The notes under the pieces are model-generated. The model was not told where the DNA came from. It saw only the letters and a list, made by a program, of their open reading frames with translations, and searched no databases. Of a DNA stretch of 35,848 nt, positions 26,880-35,767 are shown in pieces. The translations under genes and the position numbers were made by a program. Numbering within the stretch: the first letter of the stretch is position 1; every line of letters begins with the position of its first letter. This DNA comes from Candidatus Magasanikbacteria bacterium RIFOXYC2_FULL_42_28. Its GTDB lineage: Bacteria > Patescibacteriota > Patescibacteriia > Magasanikbacterales > GWA2-37-8. The DNA lies in assembly GCA_001784435.1 (NCBI GenBank), contig MFQZ01000002.1, forward strand, positions 76,502 through 112,349, given 5' to 3'.

Positions 26880-28625
26880 ATGGATATTTTAGTTATTATA
26901 ATTTCGTTAGTAGCGATTCTAGCTTTTGGCGCTGGATTATTTTTGTTTATACAAACAAAACAGCTCAAAAAGACGTTTACTAAAAAAGAGCAAGAAATGG
27001 GGCGAAGAATGTATGAGTTGGCAATTTTGAAAGAATTAGGCGACCGTATTGGGTATTCTTTAAATGTCCAAAACATCGTTGATATTATCACCGGCTCACT
27101 TCACCAATTTATTGAATACGATGTGGTATCGTATATGTTACTGCAACCGGAAAAAATTATTTTTAAAGTTCAATTGGAAGAATCGGTGTCGCGGAAATTT
27201 ATTGATGATGTAAAAAATCGGATGATGAATTCTTTGTCCGCGCTATTAAATCAAGAATTTAAAAATAATCAGATTGACGAAGTGCTGGTTGGGGCGATTG
27301 TAGTGGACGAAGTTGAAGAACCGGTACGTTCTTTTTTTAATATCCCACTCGTTATTGCCGGCAATGTTGTCGGCGTGTTAACTGTCGCGGACACCAAAGT
27401 TGGCTTATATAAGGAAGAAGAAACCACGATTTTGTACAAAATCACTCAACAGGCGTCGCAAGCGGTCACCCGTTTGCAAGAAGTTATCAAAACCGAGCAA
27501 GGCAAATTAAACGCGATGGTAGAAAGCATGACCGAGGGCGTGGTGATGACGGACAAAGATTATCGTGTGGTCGTGGCGAATCCGGCAATACGAAAAACAA
27601 TCGGGATTGATAATAAAAAAGATATTACGATCTTTGATTTTATTGATCACTTAGAGGGTAAATTTGACATCCGCGGTAAATTAGAAGAGAGTGTGAAATT
27701 AGATAAAATGCTCGTCACGGAAGAAGTACAACTGCGTGAACGATATTATCAAATTTTTGTTTCACCAGTCAAAAGCAGTTTGAGAATTAAAGGTGAAGAA
27801 ATTATCGGCGCGGTGGTAATTTTTCACGACATCACGCATGAAAAAGAATTGACCCAGATGAGAGAAAATTTTACCTCAATGATGGTGCATGAATTACGCT
27901 CCCCTCTTGATGGTATTAAAAAAATGGTGACTGTTTTGGAAAAAGGCGATGTTGTAAAAGACAAAAAAACTCAAAAAGAATATTTTGAATTAATCCACCA
28001 AAATTCTTCCAACATGCTGACTCTGGTTAATGATTTACTTGACGTGGCTAAATTAGAAGCGGGAAAATTTGAAGTTCGTGCAATACCAAACGATATTAGA
28101 AAAATAATTGAAGAAACAGAAAAATTTTTTAAATCCAGCGCAAAGTCAGCGAAAATTTCACTTGATTCTGTAGTTGACAAACAAATCCCCGCCGAAGTAA
28201 ATTTTGATTATGGAAGAATTGGGCAGGTTTTAAATAATTTAATTTCCAACGCGCTTAAATTTACTTCTCCGGGCGGCAAAACAACCGTGGGCGCTTTTTT
28301 ACATAAAAAAGGCGGGATTTTCAAAAAAGAAGCCGACGACGCCAACATTATTTGGACAACAGAAAAAATTATTGACTTAGAAAATTTACCTGATTCTATA
28401 ATTATCTCTATTACTGACAGCGGTCGTGGAATTGCAACTGAAAAAATTTCGCAATTATTTAATAAATTTTATCAAATTGATAATTTACCAGAATCAGTGG
28501 AAATTAAAGGCACTGGTTTGGGCCTAGTTATCGCGAAAGGAATTGTTGAGTCGCACCACGGTATAATTGGGGTATTTTCGGAAGAAGGCGTGGGCAGTAC
28601 ATTTTATTTCACCTTACCAATTTAA
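26880..28625 (+). CDS. Membrane-anchored sensor histidine kinase (TM-GAF-PAS-HisKA-HATPase)
   Basis: H-box MVHELRSPLDGIKKMV; N-box NLISNALKFTSPGGK; ITDSGRGIA; GTGLGLVIAKGIVESHHG. Confidence 0.93.
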   Translation: MDILVIIISLVAILAFGAGLFLFIQTKQLKKTFTKKEQEMGRRMYELAILKELGDRIGYSLNVQNIVDIITGSLHQFIEYDVVSYMLLQPEKIIFKVQLEESVSRKFIDDVKNRMMNSLSALLNQEFKNNQIDEVLVGAIVVDEVEEPVRSFFNIPLVIAGNVVGVLTVADTKVGLYKEEETTILYKITQQASQAVTRLQEVIKTEQGKLNAMVESMTEGVVMTDKDYRVVVANPAIRKTIGIDNKKDITIFDFIDHLEGKFDIRGKLEESVKLDKMLVTEEVQLRERYYQIFVSPVKSSLRIKGEEIIGAVVIFHDITHEKELTQMRENFTSMMVHELRSPLDGIKKMVTVLEKGDVVKDKKTQKEYFELIHQNSSNMLTLVNDLLDVAKLEAGKFEVRAIPNDIRKIIEETEKFFKSSAKSAKISLDSVVDKQIPAEVNFDYGRIGQVLNNLISNALKFTSPGGKTTVGAFLHKKGGIFKKEADDANIIWTTEKIIDLENLPDSIIISITDSGRGIATEKISQLFNKFYQIDNLPESVEIKGTGLGLVIAKGIVESHHGIIGVFSEEGVGSTFYFTLPI

Positions 28626-28651
28626 CAAAATTTATTAATTAACCGAACAAT

Positions 28652-29035
28652 ATGGAAAAAACAAAAAAGAAAATTTTAATTGCCGAAGACGAACCTGCAA
28701 CAATGCGAGCCATGGCCGACTCAATTAAGTCTGCCGGATTTGAAGTAATTAAAGCCACGGACGGCGAACAAGCGGTGGAATTTGCCTTGCGTGATCATCC
28801 TGATTGTATTTTAATGGATATCCGCATGCCAAAAATGGATGGACTAACCGCGCTAAAAAGAATTCGAAAAAATGAATGGGGTAAAGATGTTTGCATCACA
28901 ATTCTTACTAATATTAGTGACTCCGCTAAGGTAGACGAGGCACTAAAAGACGGCGCGTTTGAATATTTGATAAAAGCTGATTGGGATATTGATAAAATTG
29001 TAAAAAAATTGAAGACGCGGTTAGGAGTTGAATAA
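28652..29035 (+). CDS. Stand-alone response regulator receiver protein
   Basis: ILIAEDEPATMRAM, CILMDIRMPKMDGLTALKRIR, no output domain (127 aa). Confidence 0.93.
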   Translation: MEKTKKKILIAEDEPATMRAMADSIKSAGFEVIKATDGEQAVEFALRDHPDCILMDIRMPKMDGLTALKRIRKNEWGKDVCITILTNISDSAKVDEALKDGAFEYLIKADWDIDKIVKKLKTRLGVE

Positions 29036-29090
29036 TAATTTTTTTGTCAAATTTTACACATACCGTCTTAAAATTGGGCAGCATTTTAAT

Positions 29091-29119
29091 TTGACTAGTG
29101 CTGTTTTGTAGGATAAAAT
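29091..29119 (+). promoter_or_regulatory. Predicted promoter upstream of 29159 ORF
   Basis: TTGACT-N17-TAAAAT. Confidence 0.5.
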
Positions 29120-29158
29120 ATAGGTGTTAGTAATAATTATTTATTATAAATTAATTTT

Positions 29159-29509
29159 ATGGATGAATTACCTTCACAAAAACAAGATACGATAGGTCTC
29201 ATGTCTATACTTTATAGAATTGGCGAAGTCACAACGGAAGACATTGAATCATTACAAAGAATAATTATGCCGAGGGGCCTTAAAATTTTTGAAGGCCTGC
29301 CAGAAAATAAAAAAATGGTTTGGACTCTTTTATACAAGATTTCAGAAGATGAGTTGTTGAGGCTAGCAAAACTATCCACAGGAACAAAACATATAGGGGG
29401 CATGCATGATTTAGGGGGAGACCTGACGTCGCTTTATTGGTGCACAAATGAAGAAAAATTCAAAAAGGCACTCGATATTTTGAGCCCAGATAAATCCGAC
29501 ACAGCTTGA
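29159..29509 (+). CDS. Hypothetical protein
   Basis: 116 aa ORF with upstream promoter. Confidence 0.65.
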   Translation: MDELPSQKQDTIGLMSILYRIGEVTTEDIESLQRIIMPRGLKIFEGLPENKKMVWTLLYKISEDELLRLAKLSTGTKHIGGMHDLGGDLTSLYWCTNEEKFKKALDILSPDKSDTA

Positions 29510-29521
29510 CACCAACCTTAT

Positions 29522-29866
29522 ATGCATGAAATAAAAATACAAGAATTAGAACCAGAAAGAGACACGGCTTACGACCTGCTTCTTCAAAAATATGAGCGAT
29601 ACGGATTAAAACTCGAACCGATAGATTCTGCTAGATTAAGAAGAATTCTAAAAGAATGCAGAAATGACAAAAAAATAATCATAAACTTAGATGAAAATGA
29701 ATTTGAGATCATATCAGAAGCAGAATCTCGTTTTTTCCAAGAAGCATTCGGAATAGATATTAAAAGTTATGTAGCCGGTGTCAGTGGACAAGAATACAAA
29801 AAACGTATGCGGGAGCTTTTAGAGCATGTCAGAATAAAAATTAGAAAAGATTTAACAATGTTATAA
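29522..29866 (+). CDS. Hypothetical protein
   Basis: 114 aa charged ORF, 12 nt after the preceding stop. Confidence 0.65.
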   Translation: MHEIKIQELEPERDTAYDLLLQKYERYGLKLEPIDSARLRRILKECRNDKKIIINLDENEFEIISEAESRFFQEAFGIDIKSYVAGVSGQEYKKRMRELLEHVRIKIRKDLTML

Positions 29867-29892
29867 TAAATTTTAAATACAGACCTTTCACC

Positions 29893-30177
29893 ATGCTCCA
29901 ATACTACCACAACTTATCAAAGAAAAATAAAACAATTTTTTTAATTGTGACGATTCTTTTGTCTATCCCCGCTGGCGCGATTATTGGGTTAATAGTTGGA
30001 CTGATATCAACAACCTTTATTCCGATGTGCTGTAATGATAATGGCTGTCATAATTGTTTTGTGCTTGGTGAAAAGGTGGGTTACGAAGCTACCGGCTTTA
30101 TTGGTTTTTGGATTGGGTTGTTTTTGGTGCCCATTACATATATATCATTAATTATATATTTAGAATTAAAAAAATAA
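29893..30177 (+). CDS. Hypothetical two-TM membrane protein with Cys-rich loop
   Basis: 94 aa; PMCCNDNGCHNCFVLG between TM segments. Confidence 0.65.
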   Translation: MLQYYHNLSKKNKTIFLIVTILLSIPAGAIIGLIVGLISTTFIPMCCNDNGCHNCFVLGEKVGYEATGFIGFWIGLFLVPITYISLIIYLELKK

Positions 30178-30230
30178 CGGCTCAACCGTTGTTTTTTATT
30201 TTGTGTTTAATTGTTGTAGTGTTTGCTTGT

Positions 30231-31430
30231 TTATTGCTTTGAATACCCCAATTCCTCCGCCAAATTCACGCGCGCTTTTTCCTTCCAAACCAGCTCTCCC
30301 CTATTTTCCATTTCCAAAATATAATCAGCTATCACGGCCTCGCGTTCTTTTTTGTCAGACAATGATTGTAAATGAGAATTTAACAAATCATACTGCACCG
30401 ACAAACGCATTTCATCATTTTCTATTTGCAACCACAAATTATTTTGCCAAGCCCACGCTGTAAATTCAGCGTTATTTTTATTTTTTTCAATTACCGCCAA
30501 TAAATTGGCTTGCACAGATTCACCCGACAGGCCGGTGAAACTATTTTTGGAAAGTAAATGTCTTATCGGGCCAAGCGTAGCATCCAAATATTCGGTGATA
30601 TGCTCGGGATCATAAACAATATCTGCCACATAAAAAAACGGCTTCATCGTGAGTTTAATTTTTTCCGGATGATTACTAATATCCATTGCTGCCACCGCGT
30701 CTAAAAGTTTTTGGGCTTGCGCGAAAGACAGGTCGGTTTTAATTACTTTAAAAACAATATATTGCAAGGCGGCATCTATTTTAGACATTTTGGCTGACAC
30801 AAATTTGACCAACATTTGTTTAATAAAAGTGGAGTGATTACGCGCCCGTTGCGGTTCACCGATAGTATAACCATGACGATTGCGGAGCCATTGCAAGGTC
30901 TCGGTCGTGGGCAAACGCAAAAGTCGTAAAATCCCGAGCGTCTCCGAAAAATTCACGGTTACCAAATAATCGGCCTTCACTCCCAAAATTTTTTCAATCT
31001 GTTTAATACCATATTCCAATCCACCCAAGCCACAGGAATTAGAGACGTAATAATCAGACGAAGTGACGCCCATACCGGGCGGTAAAGATGAGTAAGTCCC
31101 CCGCGGCACGGCGGTGATGGTAATGGTGTCAGTATTTTTGTCCAGAGTAATAAGCTGAATAGCATCACAATGACCATTTTTCTGGCCGATGCGGTTGTCC
31201 AAACCAATTAATAACACCCGCGCAATTTTGTCTTCGCCAAACAGATCATCTGTCTCCTCTTTTGGGGCTTCAACCCGACGAGAATTAATGATATTGGCGA
31301 TTGTCTCATTTTGCGTTTTAATTATTTTACGTTCAGCCGCTTGCGCTTTGTACCAAAAAATACCTTTGACGGAAAACCAACCAAAAATTCCCACGAGGAT
31401 TATCACTAAAATAATTATTTTATTTTTCAC
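30231..31430 (-). CDS. LCP (LytR-CpsA-Psr) family protein
   Basis: N-terminal TM; ARVLLIGLDNRIGQKNGHCDAIQLITLDKNTDTITITAVPRGTY; LGGLEYGIKQIEKILGVKADYLVTVNF. Confidence 0.87.
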   Translation of the reverse strand: MKNKIIILVIILVGIFGWFSVKGIFWYKAQAAERKIIKTQNETIANIINSRRVEAPKEETDDLFGEDKIARVLLIGLDNRIGQKNGHCDAIQLITLDKNTDTITITAVPRGTYSSLPPGMGVTSSDYYVSNSCGLGGLEYGIKQIEKILGVKADYLVTVNFSETLGILRLLRLPTTETLQWLRNRHGYTIGEPQRARNHSTFIKQMLVKFVSAKMSKIDAALQYIVFKVIKTDLSFAQAQKLLDAVAAMDISNHPEKIKLTMKPFFYVADIVYDPEHITEYLDATLGPIRHLLSKNSFTGLSGESVQANLLAVIEKNKNNAEFTAWAWQNNLWLQIENDEMRLSVQYDLLNSHLQSLSDKKEREAVIADYILEMENRGELVWKEKARVNLAEELGYSKQ

Positions 31431-31437
31431 AAGATTA

Positions 31438-32694
31438 TTATTTACCGACGATTGTTTTTACATCAACTGTGCGTTTATCCGGCTGGTCCCCTATATATCT
31501 TACCGCCCAAATCCGATATTTACCAGACTCCAATCTAGATTTGAATCGGCTTTCACCGGCCGTCAGGTCACATTCGCCGCTACCAGCGCTTCCACCCGGA
31601 GTTGTGCCGAGCAAAACTGTGGGTGAATTGGTTTCGTCTTTAACAATAAAAAAATCAATTTTAGAATATTTTAGAGTGGCGCCACTTTTATCACCATAAG
31701 TATCACAGCCGAATGCATAAATTGGGAAAACCGACATAACGACGTCTCCCAAATTTGTGCCATTACCAATATTATTAATTTTAAAATTTTTATCAATTGG
31801 CACTAGGGCGGCCGTAACGCTCGGCGCATAACCAAACTCCACGCGATTTATTTCCGGAAATTGTAGGAGTGTTTTTTCCACGAGCGGATGAATAATGGCG
31901 ATGCTAACCGACACGCCGGCCCAGCCGTCTAAATCAATATCAAGTAATACATAGGCCGTGGTGTCTTGAATTTTTAAATATGCAATTTGAGTTTTGTCCG
32001 GACCGCCACCACCACCATGTGGAATTTCCTCTGCGGCCGCTTGTACGCTCGCGTTGATAATATCGGTTGAATATGGAACAGTCATTTCTTTTTTGATAAA
32101 TACTGTCGTCTCAAGCGGATCTGGTCCCCCGACTTGCGCAAATTCAGTCATTTGTTTCTGATACAGCTTTTCATTTTCCGGAACCATAATTGTCACCGCC
32201 ATTGTTTTTTCAAACATCACCGGAATCCGAATTTCATCATCATTTTCCGGCAGTCCGGATGGATTGTCGTTGTGTAAAATTAATGTGCCACGCTCGGTCG
32301 TGGGAGTAGAAAAAGTCAAAGTCGCGTGAAATGGTACGAATTCTCTAGTCATCCATTCACCCTCCGCTTCGCCATAATGGGTTCCTAAAAATTTGCCGTT
32401 AGCGTCAATGATACTAATCGGAAATGACGCTTCAAAAAACCAAGTGCCGCGCGCTCTGCCTTCAATTAAAAGTGAGCTGGTAACAACGGTATTAGGCATT
32501 GGAGTGGTGACGACAATAATATCGGCGTGCGTGGTGTCAACCGCTGTCTCCGTGCCGGCTTGGGCGGTATTTTGCGCCAAAGCAGTGCGACCGGCCTGAA
32601 TTTTCATATACCAATAAACCGCGCCGGTAATTAAAATCGCGCTAACGCCGGCGGCCACGATAATCGGCCATACTTTTGGTTTGATGTTTTCCAT
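31438..32694 (-). CDS. Gmad2 immunoglobulin-like and GerMN-like domain surface protein
   Basis: N-terminal TM; ITVTTPMPNTVVTSSLLIEGRARGTWFFEASFPISIIDANG-type Gmad2 segment; GerMN-like VFIKKE...LQFPEINRVEF. Confidence 0.8.
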   Translation of the reverse strand: MENIKPKVWPIIVAAGVSAILITGAVYWYMKIQAGRTALAQNTAQAGTETAVDTTHADIIVVTTPMPNTVVTSSLLIEGRARGTWFFEASFPISIIDANGKFLGTHYGEAEGEWMTREFVPFHATLTFSTPTTERGTLILHNDNPSGLPENDDEIRIPVMFEKTMAVTIMVPENEKLYQKQMTEFAQVGGPDPLETTVFIKKEMTVPYSTDIINASVQAAAEEIPHGGGGGPDKTQIAYLKIQDTTAYVLLDIDLDGWAGVSVSIAIIHPLVEKTLLQFPEINRVEFGYAPSVTAALVPIDKNFKINNIGNGTNLGDVVMSVFPIYAFGCDTYGDKSGATLKYSKIDFFIVKDETNSPTVLLGTTPGGSAGSGECDLTAGESRFKSRLESGKYRIWAVRYIGDQPDKRTVDVKTIVGK

Positions 32695-32743
32695 ATAGTT
32701 TTATTGATTAGTTTCCACCAAAGGCGGACCCGCCTGTGGCGGG
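32692..32743 (-). promoter_or_regulatory. Leader hairpin copy A, abutting the Gmad2/GerMN start codon
   Basis: catatagttttattgattagtttccaccaaaggcggacccgcctgtggcgg, matching copy B at 34375-34426. Confidence 0.8.
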
Positions 32744-32893
32744 ATTAAATAAAATATTTTCACTGATTTGAAAACATAATTAAAAATTCTGTTTTCAAAT
32801 GGGTGGGCGTTGGTAGAGAGATTCCTAGTCTTTCTGCTAACGCACCCCGTTTGCAATCGTCTTGACGCGGAATGCGTCGCGACGAATCAGCTT

Positions 32894-33541
32894 CTACTCC
32901 TCCACCTCGCAGTAGCACCGTCCGAGCAAACAGACGGAGACGGGGTACTCTTCGTCTGCACAAACGCCAGCGCACTGCTCGACCGCAGTGCAAACCACGC
33001 AGTCACTCGCCTGCACATGATTGCACAGACCACCGCCACACCGGTCGATGGAACAGGCGTTGTCGTCTTCACAGAGCCAATACCCGTCCTCGTCGATCAC
33101 GCCGTCGCAGTTGTTGTCCACGCCGTCGCAGACTTCTTCCGCGTAGGGGTAGATGGTGGCATCGGCATCGTTGCAATCCACAGCATAAGGTTGATCACAT
33201 GCCCCACAGTCCTCGCCGAAGACACCGTCGTTGTCGTTGTCAACATAATAGTCGGGCGCGTCGCACATTGCGGGGTCTTCGTCTACGATGTTGTCACAGT
33301 TGTTATCCACCCCGTCGCAGACCTCGGTGGCACCGGGGTAGATTGTGAGGTCGGAGTCGTTGCAGTCCTCGCCCTTGATGCGAGGCCATTCACACCCCAC
33401 ACCGTCGGAGCAGAAGAATCCGTCGCCATCACTGTCCACACCGTTGTCGGTCGGGACCGTCACATCACCCGAAATGACGAACGGACACCCCGTAACACAT
33501 ACCGCGAGCACAGCCAAAGCCATCAAAAAGATTGGTCGCAT
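32894..33541 (-). CDS. MopE-like lipoprotein with putative metal-binding repeats
   Basis: MRPIFLMALAVLAVCVTGC lipobox; two copies of DCND(S/A)D-TIYP-A-EVCDGVDNNCD--(V/I)DE; GGAGG SD upstream of 33541. Confidence 0.88.
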   Translation of the reverse strand: MRPIFLMALAVLAVCVTGCPFVISGDVTVPTDNGVDSDGDGFFCSDGVGCEWPRIKGEDCNDSDLTIYPGATEVCDGVDNNCDNIVDEDPAMCDAPDYYVDNDNDGVFGEDCGACDQPYAVDCNDADATIYPYAEEVCDGVDNNCDGVIDEDGYWLCEDDNACSIDRCGGGLCNHVQASDCVVCTAVEQCAGVCADEEYPVSVCLLGRCYCEVEE

Positions 33542-33615
33542 GATAACCTCCGTATCATTGCGCTTGCCTACGCTGACCACTATTCGGGAGAACCCCCAAA
33601 CATGGCCAAACTCGA

Positions 33616-33655
33616 CGCAGAAAGGAAAAATATTTAAATACTTTCCCTTTCCGCG
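33616..33655. repeat. 40-bp imperfect palindrome
   Basis: CGCaGAAAGGaAAAaTATTTAAATAcTTTcCCTTTCcGCG. Confidence 0.8.
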
Positions 33656-33731
33656 CCAAGTTTAAGTTTAGATTGTAAAGAACGAACCATTTTATTAACC
33701 TTAAAATATGCAATGTTTGACAGCGGTATAA

Positions 33732-34016
33732 TTATTTACCCCAGAACGGGATGTATTCTGTGACGTAATCACAATATCCTGCTCTTGCGCCAAATGGTGC
33801 CCAGTGTGCGCTAACACCATCGCAACAACCATCACCCACGATTCCATTTCCGCAAGCATACAGTTTGGTGGCTGCATCCGCTTCTGTTCTTTGTTCAGCA
33901 GTCATGTTACGAGAAAATATTTCGGCGGCATTTTCTCCGCCTTTTAAATTCAGCCATGGCGACCAAAATAGCAGAGCTACGATAGCGATAATTGCGATAA
34001 TGATTCCTATTTTCAT
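33732..34016 (-). CDS. Small N-terminally anchored/secreted Cys-containing hypothetical protein
   Basis: 94 aa; MKIGIIIAIIAIVALLFW anchor, CGNGIVGDGCCDGVSAHWAPFGARAGYC. Confidence 0.7.
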   Translation of the reverse strand: MKIGIIIAIIAIVALLFWSPWLNLKGGENAAEIFSRNMTAEQRTEADAATKLYACGNGIVGDGCCDGVSAHWAPFGARAGYCDYVTEYIPFWGK

Positions 34017-34035
34017 ATATATATATTAAGGTTAA

Positions 34036-34377
34036 TTATTTCCCCTTTTCAATTTTTTTCTCTTCCTCTAAATACGCTTCTTCCATTTCTTGCCACTTAT
34101 CTTGGAGCGCGGTCACTAATTTATCTTTGGCATCGCCAATTAATTCTTTATTTTTCGCGTACTCTTCCACGACGCCGGCCACTAATTCGTCGTAGCGTTC
34201 TTTGGTAACATCTTCTAACTCGTGTAGATTACTTTTAAGATGTTTGGCGAGCGTTTTTAGATCTTTTTGCAAATCTTCCGTCAAATCTTGACCTTCTTTG
34301 CTCATCACGAATTTAGCCGCTGCCCCGACTGCTAATAATCCGCCCAAGATAAGTCCTTTTTTGAATTTGTTTTTCAT
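34036..34377 (-). CDS. YtxH-like hypothetical protein
   Basis: MKNKFKKGLILGGLLAVGAAAKFVMSKEGQDLTEDLQKDLKTLAKHLK...; start at 34377 rather than 34404, which lies in the leader repeat. Confidence 0.75.
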   Translation of the reverse strand: MKNKFKKGLILGGLLAVGAAAKFVMSKEGQDLTEDLQKDLKTLAKHLKSNLHELEDVTKERYDELVAGVVEEYAKNKELIGDAKDKLVTALQDKWQEMEEAYLEEEKKIEKGK

Positions 34378-34426
34378 ATATTTATATTGATTAATTTCCG
34401 CCAAAGGCGGACCCGCCTATGGCGAG
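34375..34426 (-). promoter_or_regulatory. Leader hairpin copy B, abutting the YtxH-like start codon
   Basis: catatatttatattgattaatttccgccaaaggcggacccgcctatggcga, matching copy A. Confidence 0.8.
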
Positions 34427-34433
34427 AGTTAAT

Positions 34434-35306
34434 TTAAATTTTTTCCGCTTTAACACCGCAATTGGCCGGAAGATCGGTTAAAGGTGGCATTTCTGTCGAC
34501 TGTATAATCCCGGTCATAAACAACACCATATTGTTGTCTAAATTCAGAATTATGCGCGGAGAACCTGGCAGTTCTTTGGATGATTCCACAATCTTATCGA
34601 ACTCAACTTGAGACGCCAATTGGTAATTTAACCAAACGCCACCCTTCTGCTTAGCCAATGGTAAAGTTACTTCAACAGACCGCACCACATCACCGCCCGT
34701 CATAGTACCACCCACGTAAGAATTTGTCGCTTTTAAATATTTTTCGCAACCTTTGTTCGTTACAATATTAAATCCATAATCTTTGTTGGAATATAGAACG
34801 GTTTTAATATTTTCTTTAAGTTTAAATGTTTTAAGAATGTCCTTAATTTCATTCACTTGCGTTTTAATTGTGTCACTGGGGGCATCTTGAGCGAGCGCAT
34901 ATCCAAATATATACTGACTATTCTCCCCCAAGTAATTCGGCACTTCTCCAAGATTTAATTGAACCTCTTGCCATTGATCTTTGGTGAACATGCTAATATT
35001 AAACAAAGAATCTTGAACTACGAAACCAAAATCAACAGAATCAGTAGTACCAAATTTTCGCCAATCCAAAGTTCTTTCTTTGGTGGTATATCCTTCCCAA
35101 GTTTTCGGAAAATCTAAACTAAAACCATATTTGGAATTTTCATATTTACCATTGAATCCCGCGACAACTGGGTCTGATGGCCCCGGAGCGCCATTATATG
35201 GCAGGATAAAAGTGTCTCCAGATGTTGTCGGCTTATTCGCGCAACCGGCCCCCATTGTTAAAATGGTAGTGGCGATGGCGAGTAGGAGTAAGGTTTTTTT
35301 GTTCAT
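34434..35306 (-). CDS. Hypothetical lipoprotein
   Basis: MNKKTLLLLAIATTILTMGAGCANK signal peptide and lipobox. Confidence 0.8.
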   Translation of the reverse strand: MNKKTLLLLAIATTILTMGAGCANKPTTSGDTFILPYNGAPGPSDPVVAGFNGKYENSKYGFSLDFPKTWEGYTTKERTLDWRKFGTTDSVDFGFVVQDSLFNISMFTKDQWQEVQLNLGEVPNYLGENSQYIFGYALAQDAPSDTIKTQVNEIKDILKTFKLKENIKTVLYSNKDYGFNIVTNKGCEKYLKATNSYVGGTMTGGDVVRSVEVTLPLAKQKGGVWLNYQLASQVEFDKIVESSKELPGSPRIILNLDNNMVLFMTGIIQSTEMPPLTDLPANCGVKAEKI

Positions 35307-35336
35307 ATAATTTAATATATTTTAACTTTAAATAAT

Positions 35337-35726
35337 TTACTGTTGAAGATCATTAAAATTAATCACCAGCTGACTAGCATTACCTTGTAAATCAACCAAA
35401 GTGGCCGAAATAGTATTGTTATCAATCCAATTAACATTAGCCCAATAAGGAAGCGGGCTACCAGATACATCAGTTGGATTACTTGTTTCGGCTGATGCTT
35501 TTTCGGTTGTTAATGATCTGACAGCATCGGTGCCTGGACCGTTCCCTACAGCGTAGCCATGAATTACATCATTGGTAGCGCCTGCCCCCGCTGAATTATT
35601 TGGCATGATAAATGCCTTCGTGCCAGCATTATTCCAAACGCCACCAGTCGGAAAATTATTTAAGGTGTAAAAATAACTGGTTTTTAAATCATAAGCAATC
35701 GCCGATACTGTTCTGCCTTGACCCAC
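35337..35726 (-). CDS. Hypothetical protein, N-terminus uncertain
   Basis: Open frame continues past the GTG at 35726 (...QHECACATTNNCGVGQGRTV) to a TAG at 35784-35786 without an ATG. Confidence 0.55.
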   Translation of the reverse strand: MGQGRTVSAIAYDLKTSYFYTLNNFPTGGVWNNAGTKAFIMPNNSAGAGATNDVIHGYAVGNGPGTDAVRSLTTEKASAETSNPTDVSGSPLPYWANVNWIDNNTISATLVDLQGNASQLVINFNDLQQ

Positions 35727-35767
35727 ACCACAATTATTCGTCGTAGCACAAGCGCACTCGTGTTGCG

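Noticed and set aside
31189-31699. Plus-strand ORFs 31189-31626 and 31469-31699
   Set aside because: Antisense to LCP and Gmad2/GerMN genes, no domain support.
32810-33637. 275-aa plus-strand ORF and the 158-aa plus-strand ORF at 32872-33348
   Set aside because: Antisense to the MopE-like lipoprotein, which has an SD, lipobox and conserved repeat motifs; plus-strand translations are low-complexity shadows of a GC-rich repeat.
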